A stretch of 64,000 bases of DNA from Escarpia spicata (Eukaryota; Annelida; Polychaeta; Sabellida; Siboglinidae). The notes under the pieces are model-generated. The model did no database searches. It was given only the letters and a program-made list of their open reading frames with translations, and had not been told where the DNA came from. This document shows positions 50,020 through 61,479 of the stretch, in pieces (the stretch's first letter is position 1; the number at the start of each line of letters is the position of its first letter). A program made the translations under genes and the position numbers. The DNA lies in contig OZ023210.1 of assembly GCA_963995525.1 (NCBI GenBank), forward strand, positions 24,526,905 to 24,590,904, written 5' to 3'.

Positions 50020-50190
50020 TCGGTTTATATCAGTAACTACGTCACTCAAAACAACTTAGCTAACATTTTGTTGCACAAATTGGACAGAACAGGTTTTAGA
50101 GATTTACCTCATAGATATATTACGGAAGAATTTGTTGTTGTTTTTGGCTAAAAGTAAAATTGCATAACACATTAGATAGCACGGATTTGA
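50020..50190 (+). repeat. Dispersed repeat R2, copy 1
   Basis: Aligns by eye with 57,410-57,585 in the same orientation: agatttacc.catag, ttacg.aagaatttg, and further words. It sits in the first intron of the THAP gene. The class is unknown. Confidence 0.45.
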
Positions 50191-51330
50191 CTGGCGCAAG
50201 TATAATTTTTAGAGTTATAGTGAAGATTATGGTTAGAGTGTGTAGGCCTACCTGTAAAGTCGGCTGTAATGTGTATACAATGTAATATAAACTAAATTAT
50301 AAGCAATGCCTTTACTGTAAATTGTAATTAGTTGTTCTACATTTGGCCAGATTCTCGAGCAAGTACTAGCCGAACAAGCGAACGCCTCCTGTGATTTCCC
50401 AGCCTCTCCAGTAAGTATATGTACCTGGTACTCCAAATATGTAAGTATATGTACTCCAAATACTGCACTGTGTGTGGGTGTTATTAATAATAAATGTGAA
50501 ATAATGAAATAATATATAGGTAATAGTGATAATGTAAGATGCATTGTAATGTTGAATGTTGTATATGTACTTCACCAAAGCAGATGTTTTTATAAATAGT
50601 TTATGGTATACATAATTATTTGAAAGAAACTGAATTTTTTCAAATAATTACCTTGTTGTTTCCCAATTTCGTTTTCTTCTTGTCATTTTATGTACTTGTA
50701 TTTACTTGTACTTGTTTACACGTAACACGTTGTTGTTATAGGGCCAAGCTGATGTTGCTTGTCAGGTACAATTACCACTACTATGTAGAAATGTAGGTAT
50801 ATCTGTAATGGGAAGTCAAAAGGTAACTAACTTGAAGCCAGACTCACATAATGCATTGAGTCCATAATAGAATATTCATAATGTGACACTTGTCATATAT
50901 TGCGTTGTAATGTTATGTGTAGATATGTAAAGTTTGTATGCCATAAGTTGCATTGCTATGTGTAGTGTAGATCCTTTCTTGTGTATCTGAGAGATGACAG
51001 ACGTTTAAAATAGGGCCTCATAGTATAGTAGGCACTATAGTATCCTGCGCGGGCCGGGCTTTGGGCCCACGAGCCAGGCCGAGCCATGCCTCTTGTAAAT
51101 TTTGCGGGCCGGGCCAGACTTGGGTATACATTTTGCGGGCCGGATCTATGCTGACAAATATTAAATTCTGTGGGATGGGCTGGCCTGAGACCAATATGTT
51201 CAAGTCTGCGCCGGGGCATGGGACATATTCTGAATGTAATAACACTATATATTATGTAACATATTGATTAAAATATAATTATACAGTAATATAACTGATT
51301 AAAATAATAAATATGTGTGTTATTTTGCAG

Positions 51331-52422
51331 CCACACAAACCATGTCATTAGTTACTTGTACCATCATGACGCAAACTGATGACACAAGCAGATCGCACGA
51401 TCAAGACATGTATACAAGTAGCGATTCCGAAGAGGATGAAGACGATGATTATATGCCCGCACAGCACATGTCATCAGACAGTTAATCTGACCATGGAGCA
51501 GACAGCCCCGACGTTGAGCAGCCTTGCATGGAAAACAAACCGTCTGTACACAAGGAAACAAAATATATAATTTTCTGGACATCGTTGCTCCAGCTCATAT
51601 CTATGTTGCTGTTTTGAATGTGGCTCAAGGGCACTACAAACATCTACAATTGAGATCGGAACCATGCTAATTATAACTTTCACCTTTCACCAGTGGCACA
51701 GTCAATCATATATTGGTAATCTTCCTGCAGGGAATATTCTTTTGTCTGCTGCAACATTGCTGGTGCTACCATCGGTTCTCCGGGTCTTGTCTCATTTGGG
51801 TGTAAAGGCAATTACAGCCAGAACATTCTTTCGGCACCAGTCTAATGTCCTGCAGTCGACCATCCTCATGTTTGGATGGAACGTCAACAGTGGATGTTTG
51901 CCACCCATCAAGCAGAAGGAGAGGACCTGGAGTGTGGTGGAGATGGAAGAGCTGACAGCCCTGGCCATTCTGCCAAGTTCGGGACATACACACTGATTGA
52001 TCTAAACAACAAGGCTGTCCTTGATGTCCAGCTTGTGCAGGTTTGCTAATTCACATGCACACGTACGCATGAATGCACGCACACACGCAAGATATGTCAA
52101 GACAGACGCACGCAAGCACGCACGCGCGCGGCGCACACACACGAAATGTCACCATTATATACCCATAATATTGTTTAATATTATTAGTAAAAGTTTAATG
52201 TGGCTAATTGGCAATGAAATGTTTTGATATCTTAGAGCAACCAAGTAGGCGGCAGTTATCACATGGAAATGGTGGGACTGAAGCAGTCACTCCAGTTGCT
52301 GGAAGATAACTGTCTAACTGTTGGAGAAATTGCGACAGATAGGCACGTGTCTATTACAAAGTTGATGCGAATGGATTATCCGTGGATAAAGCATGTTTAT
52401 GATATTTGGCATGTTGCTAAAG
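51331..52422 (+). pseudogene. THAP-gene exons with core catalytic-like motifs
   Basis: The exon 51,331-52,040 contains TSSDSEEDEDDDYMPAQ, a CCFECGS zinc-like motif, NLPAGNILLSAATL and ECGGDGRADSPGH. The exon 52,236-52,422 contains SNQVGGSYHMEMVGL, EIATDRHVSITKL and YDIWHVAK. The Asp residues in GDGRAD, TDRH and YDIWH are the likely acidic active-site positions. The first exon needs frame changes; the second is clean. Confidence 0.78.
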
Positions 52423-53429
52423 GTACGTACAGGAATACCGGTATCTTGGTTTAAATAATTAAGTTATTTTTAATGAGCAGCATGATGTATGTCGACATTC
52501 TTTGGTTTGCTATTCCAACATATACATGGCCATTGTAATTACTGTCATTGCAGGAGTTGTTGTAAACTGAATAGCACAGGTACTTGTTCAACTTCACATA
52601 ATGTTTATTATGTAGTCTAACACTAGCACGTGTGTATCTCGATAGGATTCAAGAAGCTACGTGCCTTAGCTAAGACAGCAGATGGAGCACCTCTGAACCT
52701 GTGGATCTCCAGCATAGTGAACCACTTATATTGGTGTGTTATGTCGACACCGCCGGAGGATGGAGATGTGTTGCTTGCAAAATTGTGTTCCATTGTGGAT
52801 CATGTGCAAAATATACATGACGGTTACGGTGAACCATTTCCACAATGTGTCCACGGCCCTCTAGAAGGGAGAGAGCGACAGAAACCATGGCTTGAGCCTG
52901 GTATGTTTCGCATACATGTGTATAATGTGCAAGTGTAATAGTTTAATTCTCCTCTGCAAAGAAACAGAGGAGAATTCACCAGAAATACCTACAAAATGTA
53001 GCACACTTTGAATTTTTGCTTTTATTTACCAAAAGATATTGAGTGAAGTATTTGCAGCTAATTCTTCGGACTACTTTACATTCTTATTAATTACATCCAT
53101 GTAGGTACAAAAGCTGCAGTAGACTTGGAGAAACTAGTGGAGAACAAAAGGTTTCTGGCAGACATCAGGAAGTTATCCCATGATCATCAAACATCTTATG
53201 TTGAAGCGTTTCACAGTCTTGTGACTTGTTTCGCCACAAAGAGGCTCGTCTTTTCATACACTGGAATGTTGTGCCGGTAATTGTTGCTACAAATGCTCCA
53301 TATTGCCTGCACAGATTTGTTTTATGTTGACTGGATGTAGTCAAGAGGACTTGTTGGCAAACAGTTGTTTCTAAAATAAATTTGTGATGACTAAGATTAC
53401 ACATAATTAAATCGCCGTATCAATAAATC

Positions 53430-55490
53430 CAGGGGACGGCAAGAGCATATCCCTATCAAAATGCGCTCCTGTGCAATCTGCCTCGGCAGCCAGTTGTCGA
53501 CCTAGCAATAGATGTCATGTCTCCACTGATGTACTTTGAGGCTGCGTCGCCGACAGATGTCAAGAAGATAGTGTTGGCATCCGCTGCCAAGTCATGCGAA
53601 CTTGATCCACTCCCATCGTCGCTCTTCAACAGGCATGTTGATACTCTCTCTCCGGTGGTAACACGTATAATCAACGCGTCTGTATCCTCTTCCGTGGTTC
53701 CACAGGCGATGAAGCACGCTGTTGTGATACCAGTACTGAAGAAACATAACGATGACGCCAATGTACTCTCTAACTATCGCCCCATCTCGAACATATTGTT
53801 TGTAGCGAAGACAGCAGAGCGTTTCATAGCACGACAACTACAGCACTTCTTCGAGGGAAACGGCGTATATCCAGTCTACCAGAGCGCATATCGCCCACGT
53901 CATAGCGCCGAGACAGCGCTTCTGCGCATCCACAACGATGTAGCGCAGTCGACTGATGCACGTCGAGGTGTACTTCTGGTGCTACTTGACCTTTCTGCTG
54001 CATTCGACACACTTGACCACGCTATTCTGTTGCGACGCCTGCACAGCTATGGCATATGTGGTGCAGCACATGCTTGGCTAGCGTCCTACGTGCATGGCCG
54101 AACGTCTGTGGTACGCGTCAAAAAAGAAACATCGGAGATCAGTGTCATAAAGACAGGTGTTCCACAAGGGTCGGTCCTTGGACCGATACTATTTAATGTT
54201 TACATTGCGCCACTTGCAAAAATTCTCCAACAACATGGTACACAACATCATCTATACGCTGACGACACTCAACTGTACGTCGACTTTCCACCAACCGATC
54301 ACGCAGAAGCACTCGCGCGTATGGAGGCCTGTCTTCGAGATGTCAACGACTGGCTCTGCGACAATGGGTTAATACTCAACCGGTCTAAATCGCAGGCCAT
54401 TGTCGTCAAATCCTCCACCCTCTGTGCGCCAATAACACTAACACATGTCGATGTCTGCGGTCAACTAGTGCCAACATCTGCTGTCGTCAGAGATCTCGGT
54501 TTTACTATTGATGCCGATCTCTCGATGGCGGCACAAGTAGCAAATGCGTGCCGGAGTGCATATTATCACCTGCACCGAATCTCACGTATACGCGACACAC
54601 TAACGACCGGAACAACCAAGTGTCTCGTACATGCTCTTGTTACTTCAAGAATAGACTACGGGAACGCTATGTTGTACGGAATATCCGACCGGTTACTCCA
54701 CCGCCTTGAGATGGTACAACGCTCTGCGGCCAGAGTCGTATTACGTATTAGGCGGGGCGATCGACAGAGCATCACTGCAGCACTGAATAGCCTGCACTGG
54801 TTGCCGGTGAAGTGGCGCATTCAGTACAAGTTACTCGTGCTTGTGTTCACCGCCCTTCACGACAAGACGCCGGCCTACCTCGCGTCATTGATTTCACCAT
54901 ACGTGCCACGCCGCGCACTTCGATCAACTGACTGTGGACTATTAACTGTACCGCGGCACAACCTTGAGCGGTACGGCCGTCGCTCGTTCTCGTGCGCAGG
55001 ACCGACCCTCTGGAATGCGTTGCCGGAAGATTTACGACTGATACAGTGCATAGACACATTTAAAGCTCGTCTTAAAACACACTATTTTAAACTCGCTTTT
55101 AATGTTTAGCCGTCATAATTTTATACTTTAGTATTTATTTTTTATCTAACATTTTAATTGAAACTAATAATGTACTACTGTAGTTACTTATTAATTAACT
55201 CATATCTATATATTTATAATATATTTATCTCGCAATTTACTATATAGTTGTTTTATATAGTTATGTATTTATATATATACTTATTTTTACTACGTATGAT
55301 ATATAATATAATTTACATCAATATTATCTTTGATTTAATTTCTCTAGTTCAGTTTTGTATTTATATGTTTTACTTGTATTATTATTATTATATTTATTTC
55401 TTATAATTTCTAACGACTATTGTCAACACTACTGAACAGAGTTCTACTTTGGATTTTAGTGTATAAATAAAGTTATTATTATTATTATTA
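53430..55490 (+). mobile_element. L2/CR1-group LINE with an open 530-codon RT frame
   Basis: The frame is open from about 53,433 to the stop at 55,107; the first ATG is at 53,517. Reverse-transcriptase blocks: VIPVLKKHNDDANVLSNYRP, LLDLSAAFDTLDHAILLRRL, GVPQGSVLGPILFNVYIAPL, HLYADDTQLYVDF, then LHWLPVKWRIQYKLL and a C-terminal SFSCAGPTLWNALP. The YADD is intact. The endonuclease and ORF1 are missing, so it is 5'-truncated. A TTA/ATT repeat tail at about 55,470-55,489 is the usual 3' end. It lies in an intron of the THAP gene, same strand. It looks like the youngest transposon in the window. Confidence 0.93.
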
Positions 55491-56791
55491 AAAGCCTGTC
55501 AGTTACAAAACATGTCAGAATAATTTTCTTACCATCCAGGACCATTCTGACAGCCTTGCATTTCAACGAGAATGTGGGAAGACAGCAGAGCACCACGCAG
55601 CAGGGAGAACTCATGTTTAGTATACACTACCCCAAATACAAACTCGGTGGCTACATAGTGAGGAAGGTCCTCGAAGATCCAACATTTGGTAACGCAATGC
55701 TGGATTAATTCTTACTGACATACTCAACAATATCATCTTATACAGTGTACTAACACATGTAGCTACTATAAAAAGGTGCAAGGCATACATAGCCAATCGT
55801 CTTGATTTAATATAAAAAGTGGCAAATGTAAATGATGAATGTTTGAAAAATGTCTTGCAACCTTGTGTAACGTCCAAAAGAAGGTCAATATCAAACTGAC
55901 AAGTCATGTGCTTATCTACATCATGCTTACATTCCACTTATATCATAACAGAAGCTTTGTTTCTATTGCCCTCCACAAAACAGAACTGTTGTAGCATGCA
56001 TGCATATTACGTCATCCACACTGTACAGGTCAACATATATTTTCATGTTACTACACAATTATTACAGAACATCACTACATATAATTCGAGATAGTTATTG
56101 TTAAGAAGAATGCGCTGCTTTTACAGGATATGTTGAAACCTTGGTAAATGTGTGCACCAGTGCTGATTTGGATGAGGACATCCTGGCATTAGCTGAGCCA
56201 CCACCACTGAATGCAGACTTTGTCAAACCAAACAAAGCTGACGCTGTGCATGCTCATGTTACAAGGTTTCACAACGGTGTGTGAAGAAACGCTTGGTGTG
56301 TCTCATTTAGGGGTCAATATTACGGTCTGCTTCCTGGAATCCAGTGAAATAAGCTGATGGAAAGGTTTGATGGATTGTCTTAACCGCACATGATGGAAGT
56401 GGAACTCGAATCTTCCTACCCAAGAACTGGTAGCACCATCGAATGAACTGTCTGTATGCTGTATATCTCTTCCATCTAAACCGTGATATGTTTTGTTTTA
56501 AATACATGCTATGGTCAGTTTCTATTCACATCATATTTATGCATGTTCATGCATACATTGGGGAGAGGAGGCAGCAAGATGGGGGTAAGGCTTCAACAGC
56601 TACATGTTGAATCAGGTTGAATTATGTATATTCCAGGGAACAACGTTACAGATATTTGTTGTTTTATATAGGCCAGCAATAGGTGCGATTAAGAGTGTAG
56701 TGGAATTTGTTGTAACTGAATCGTGAGTGACTTGATGAATGCATGTGAAGTGAGTAGGTGTTACTCTACTTGAATATGTAAATAAAATAAC

Positions 56792-57014
56792 TTACTCATT
56801 TCCATGAAAATCTATTGGCCCATATTGTTGCCTGTATTGCAAATATGCAGTATGTATGACATGCTCGTTCAGGCAGACTGCCGCAAAGCCATCATGCTGG
56901 GTGATGCAGGTCACGCCTGGCTGACTCTGCATAATATCTGCCACTGGCATCTGTTCCTTGCAGCAGACACACTCTTTAACAGTTAGTCTAGGCACACAGT
57001 GGCCACAGCTGCAC
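56792..57014 (-). CDS. P2X7-type cytoplasmic zinc ('ballast') domain, last exon
   Basis: The minus strand after the acceptor ttttag encodes CSCGHCVPRLTVKECVCCKE, then GVTCITQHDGFAAVCLN and TAYLQYRQQYG, ending in TAA at 56,794-56,792. Cys-rich CGHC, CVCC and ITQHDGF.AVCLN are the signature of the C-terminal zinc-binding domain of vertebrate P2X7 receptors, which in invertebrates is found in separate soluble proteins. No channel part is present. It is convergent with the THAP gene, whose stop is 508 bases away. Confidence 0.8.
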
Positions 57015-57409
57015 CTAAAATAAATTGTCACGATGTGTTTTGTGTCACAATCTAAGTACATGTAAATCAAGTTTAGTAAGGAATGTTGTTCATGTTCCTA
57101 TAATGTGAAATCTGTTTTTGAATAAAACATTGACATAATACTAGTAAACAAGCATTGACCTTGTTTTGGGCATGCCGGAAACGTCTGATTTTTTTCGTCA
57201 TTCGATTATCGCAATTTACTCAACATAATTTGTATAACCATTTGTTTAAATTTAATCTATGAAAAAACTGTTAATGATTTAGAATATCTGCCTGTTGGGC
57301 ACCAACTTTATCCAGATTGTTGTGAAAACGGCATATCCTGTTACGTTGCCGATTTTGTGTCCTCAACCAGTCTAGTAGTCGAGTAAGTGCGTGCGAACTC
57401 GAACATATA

Positions 57410-57585
57410 TGAGTTCATATACTCACGAACTGAAAATTAAACTTTTCTAACAGTTCATTTGCAGAAATTTGACAAAATATGTATTACAGATTTACCACAT
57501 AGAATAAACTTATATCTTACGAAAGAATTTGATAAAGTTTTGTTAAAACGGCAAAAACGATAGGACGCACGATTTGTGCCCCCAC
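57410..57585 (+). repeat. Dispersed repeat R2, copy 2
   Basis: Partner of 50,020-50,190. It lies inside the single intron of the P2X7-type gene. Confidence 0.45.
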
Positions 57586-57736
57586 CAGTATAAATGATGA
57601 TCAAGCGCGGCCCACTTTATTTTGCGAACGTTCTTAATATATACACGACGAACTGTGCATTGCCAACATCGCAGAGATTATATATCACTGCTAGTATAAT
57701 GTATTGTAGAATATATTATATAGTTGCGGTTATTAC

Positions 57737-57996
57737 CATTCTGTGTTCTGCAGTCGATCGTCTTCGACACTGCGAGTGTGACTGGAAGAACATTCCTGCT
57801 TGGTATTGTCAGCACGTTCGCCAACAACGTTGTCTAAAGGCAAATACGGTTCATACCTGTAGGGTTTTATTTTTCCTACAGGACTAACATCATGACAACG
57901 TTCCTCAACATCCTTGATTTCAAGTGACAATTCCAGACTTGAATCAAAATCATCAGATTCGCGAAGGTCGATGTCTTCCTAACTGCACTCGGCCAT
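57737..57996 (-). CDS. P2X7-type domain protein, first exon (in-frame stop)
   Basis: Read from ATG 57,996 on the minus strand, the frame holds an acidic N-terminus, SLEIKDVEERCHDVSPVG, KIKPYRYEPYLPLD and ends in TEW. The 'PYRFEPY' motif is typical of the short N-terminal part of these proteins. Donor atg|gtaata is phase 2 and joins the next exon to give WCSCGHC, the expected family sequence. Codon 6 is TAG (57,981-57,979), so this start cannot make protein as read. Either the gene is dead, the base is an error, or another start is used. Confidence 0.68.
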
Positions 57997-58762
57997 GTTT
58001 ATTAATATGGACATAGCTCTCCTTGAACAAATTCCCCCGCTGACGTCACAACATGGCGCGACTGGTTCAGAAGAACCTAGCGACGTCGCTGCGTATCATC
58101 ACATTTAGTCTCAGCTATTACAAATGTGTGTGCGAAGGGTATTGCGGTTACTTCAGCCCGCCTCGGCAGCATAGCCAATAAAGCTTGTTTTGAAACTGGG
58201 CGTTTTATTTACAATTTGAACTAGCTGCGGGGTCGTATATTCCAAAATGCGAACGTTGTTACGGGCTTACTAAACACAATTTGCTGGGCAATATATTTTC
58301 AACATGGTTAGTATAGTTTTAGGCAGGGGTTTATCTGTATGTTTTTGTTCAAGGGTCCTAGGGACCCCCAAAGTAGTATATATAAGGGGGGTTCTGGCGC
58401 AGCAACCCTCTCCAGACCCCTCTGTGTAACCGGTGCGGACCGCCTTCGCCACCGGCGGGCCCCCAGCCATTGTTTAAGTGGCCGCGGCTCCCGCCGGCCG
58501 GGCTCTTGTGGCGTTCACACAGGAACACCGTATCCAAGGTAAACAATATCATAGTAACGGCGTTCATACAGGAACGTTAGCTTCCCTGTGCCGCCCGCAG
58601 CAGCCAGCTACTGACGCAGGCTACAACGGGAACGTTCTTACACATCAGCCCACAAGGTATTATATGCGTGGAACGATGTAATCGCATAGGTTGAGTTAAT
58701 ATCGATACAGACACACGATATTAGGGGCAGTATCACTACTGTGTGCGCAAACAGTGTTTTAA

Positions 58763-59090
58763 TTATTGCATAATTTTGAGGGCTTTGGCGCGGAAGGAGG
58801 CGCGGGCCTCTTGTTGGCCTTGCTCAATCAAGGCCTTCTTCGTTTCTGCATCGATCGTGGCAAGCGCAGCCCGCGAACCGGCGCGGATCTTGTTTTTTTG
58901 GGTGGAAGCTCTCCATCTCAGCAACGATGTTGTGGAACTCCTCATCGGAGATGCGCCCGTCCTTAAGTGCGGCCGATACGCGCTCGATGGTGGTGTCGAG
59001 CTTGGTTTCTGCAGCAACGCGAATCCTGTGCTTGTGCGCTTTAAGCTGAAGGCGACTTGAAACAAGCTTGGTAGCAACGCCCACCAATCC
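58763..59090 (-). pseudogene. Polinton short helical protein, frameshifted
   Basis: Minus-strand frames join near 58,890. They give AAETKLDTTIERVSAALKDG, RISDEEFHNIVAEMESF and an Arg/Ala-rich end (QQEARASFRAKAL). 'ISDEEF..I..EME.Y' followed by K..IR is the end of a small protein often found in invertebrate Polintons. Its function is unknown; it may be helical and virion-related. Confidence 0.6.
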
Positions 59091-59099
59091 GCAGCCCAG

Positions 59100-60060
59100 G
59101 GTTCTAGGTCACTGTTGGGGTCAATACACAGATGGTTTTTCCATTGGCAACCATGTTAACGTTTTGGTATATTATAAGAAAACGTTACCTGCAAAATGTA
59201 TTAAACTTCTCACCTGCTGTTATCATTATCTCATTGACTTGCTGATAGGCTAAACAATTGCATACTTCCAGCTCTCGTAAAATGCCTGTATGTGTGACAC
59301 CCGTCAATATTTACAAATGCCATCAAGCATTACTCCTCAAACAGGTAACACAGGCAAATTGCTGCCAAATATCCTTCCGCTTATTCAAATCATCTAAAAA
59401 TCATCTATTTTATAGTCAACGCCTTCTACAATCACACATGCAAATCTGCCTACTCAAATGCACTTATGTCACAGCATGTGAATTTTGTATACCAAAAAAT
59501 GTCTCTCAAATACACTGCATTTTTCTTCGTAACCAAACATAAAGTCTAACATGACCCCAAATAGGCATGGCAATTTTGGAGAAAATGTTCAAACCAACAT
59601 ATTTTAAAGGCACCAATATTACAATCACTCTGCAATCTTATTTTTGGTAATCACTTCACGTGTTTGTGTTTTATGCACATTTCAAAGGAGGCACCAAACT
59701 TGGCATGGCATAAGAAAAATCAGCACTTCACTGCTGGACAATTTGTAATTCAACAGAACATTCTCAGGTGGCACGTATGAACTCCTGTAACAGTTTTCCA
59801 GAAAGCCCAATATGTGTTTTATAAGAATATTCAATACAGCCAGTTGTTATATGTTACATTCAAATTTATATTCATTTTATGACCTTGTGCCCTATTTACA
59901 AAGGAAAATATCAACAAAATTAGCAGACATTAAGAAAACAATGCCATTGATTGGCCATAAGTTCCAGTCAGTAGACAGTATCTGATAACAGGCTCCGGCT
60001 ACATCCGACTCCCGTTAGTCACTGTCGTCAGGCTTCACTAGGGTCAATGACAAGATCTTC
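59100..60060. other. AT-rich gap inside the Polinton region, nothing recognised
   Basis: Base composition differs from both flanks and no Polinton protein could be read, so this may be a later insertion or decayed spacer. Confidence 0.4.
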
Positions 60061-60062
60061 AA

Positions 60063-60460
60063 GTGTGTTTAACTAGCAGAAGTAAACAAAAAAGATTGAT
60101 GGATCACCCTGCTGCAATGGGAACCGATGGCGGCTGCTGTTGTTCCTGCGGTGCCTGCTGCTGGAACAGCCCAGGAGCGGACGCAATGGTGGGATATAGG
60201 CGCGTATCCATATTTGCTTACACGGTCACCCGCTTGCTTGATACCGTACAGGTCCTTGCGCACGTCTCGGCTGAAGCCAAAGATGTGGCTGAGGGGGATC
60301 GCTACACCGAAAGACCATCACCAAATAGCAGGCTGTGCCGCGCAGCGAATCCCCGGTTGTAGTTCGGATTGTTCCCCGTAACTGCGCCAATGGCATCAAC
60401 GGTGTACGGGTTGAGATCGACGGCCGCTGATCTGTCCTTGCTCCAGACGTCTCCCGCACA
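60063..60460 (-). pseudogene. Polinton structural-protein-like relic
   Basis: Minus-strand words NPYTVDAIGAVTGNNPNYNR and GFAARHSLL are followed, after a frame change near 60,300, by IPLSHIFGFSRDVRKDLYGI. 'IPL.HIFGFC.D..K..YGLK' occurs in an uncharacterised, probably structural, protein of invertebrate Polintons; a capsid role is possible but not shown. The C-terminal half is missing or decayed. Confidence 0.5.
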
Positions 60461-60559
60461 AGACGATCTTCGATTTGCTGCTATGGGTCAGGGTCGCCAC
60501 AACAAAATTAGACACAGATACATGCAGAGCATGTTGGAGGCTCATTGGGTTGCTGGAAT

Positions 60560-61420
60560 ACATAGCTGCACAGATGGATACTAAGCTCTCGCGCATATAC
60601 TATAGTCCACAGGGCTACTGGAAGGGGCTTGCAGTAATCAAAGAAGTTTGCTGCTGCTGCTAATGTCTCGGAAGATGTGGCTCGGACTTGGTTAATAAAG
60701 CAGGCCGCATGGCAAATCTGCATACCAGCTCCGCTCCAGGTTCGATGTCTTTGTGCCAAACGAGGTCCACCAGGCCGACCTTCTGTACTTGCCGCACAAC
60801 AAGGTGGGAAGGCCGTAGTTGACGTGGCCAGCCGCTACAAGGATGCTGATCCACTGGCCTCAAAAGAGGCTGCTGAGGTGGCTTCGGCGCTGGCCCGCAT
60901 CTACAGTCGAGGCCCCGTTAAGTGGCCTAAGCTATTACAGGTTGACCCCGGACGCGAGTTTATGGGAGCGATTTCTAAGCTGCTAGCAGAGCATGCCGTT
61001 ACGGTTCGGCATGGCATAAAAGACTTGCACCGGGCGCAGGGCATCGTAGAGCGCTTCAACCGCACACTGGCCGAGCGGCTTTTCGGCCACCAGTACGCTC
61101 TAAAAATGGTCGATCCTAGCCGGCGTTTGGTGGAGTGGGTGGCTCGGCTGCCTGCTGTGGTTGCGGCTCTGGACAACGAAGTGACCCGCCTAACTAACAA
61201 AAAGCCCTCCGATGCCATAAAGGTCAGTAACCCAAAAGCCTGCGGTTCCCGCAGTTGCAGGTCGGCCTGTTGGTATGGCTGAACCGAAGCTTCCTTCGAA
61301 CATGGGTGTGCGGTAGATGTACCAATCAGGCGAGCTTGAGGGACGTCGTCGTGCTGCTGACCCGGTGAGGTCCATGACCGACTCGATTGCACGGTAACCA
61401 AACCTAGGTCCCCCACAACA
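60560..61420 (+). pseudogene. Polinton integrase (retroviral-type), frameshifted
   Basis: Plus strand: YYSPQGYWKGLAVIK, then TWLIKQAAWQICIPAP, HQADLL, VVDVASRYKDADPL, LLQVDPGREFMGA and IVERFNRTLAERLFG. The Asp of HQADLL, the Asp of QVDPGREF and the Glu of GIVERF fit the D,D,E catalytic triad. Frame changes lie near 60,650, 60,740 and 60,815 and after 61,225, where the C-terminal LPSNMGVR and YQSGELEGRRRAADP are read in another frame with a stop between them. It is convergent with the polymerase. Confidence 0.85.
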
Positions 61421-61479
61421 CAGTCCTGCCGCCTCCGCAGAAATCAGCTCGTCGATTAGGTCGTTGAACCGGCCAGGGA

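Larger units (their letters stand above)
49414..56284 (+). pseudogene. THAP-domain transposase-like gene, nine exons, broken 5' half
   Basis: Exons: 49,414-49,830, 50,351-50,410, 50,742-50,822, 51,331-52,040, 52,236-52,422, 52,646-52,900, 53,105-53,276, 55,540-55,688 and 56,127-56,284 (TGA). The product is an N-terminal THAP zinc finger, an acidic/Ser linker and a DDE-like core with GGDGRADSPGH, ATDRH and HVYDIWHVAK. The family occurs in invertebrates and fish, and its THAP plus Asp/His pattern recalls Kolobok-type transposases; that assignment is inference. Lesions: a frameshift in the THAP exon (near 49,473), a stop at about 51,483, and frame changes near 51,335, 51,610 and 51,870. The last five exons are open with matched phases. 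A LINE lies in the intron 53,277-55,539. Confidence 0.8.

Noticed and set aside
51018..51267. Open frames with repeated gcgggccgggc words
   Set aside because: Repeated gggccgg/ttttgcggg words in an intron of the THAP gene look like local low-complexity duplication, not coding sequence.
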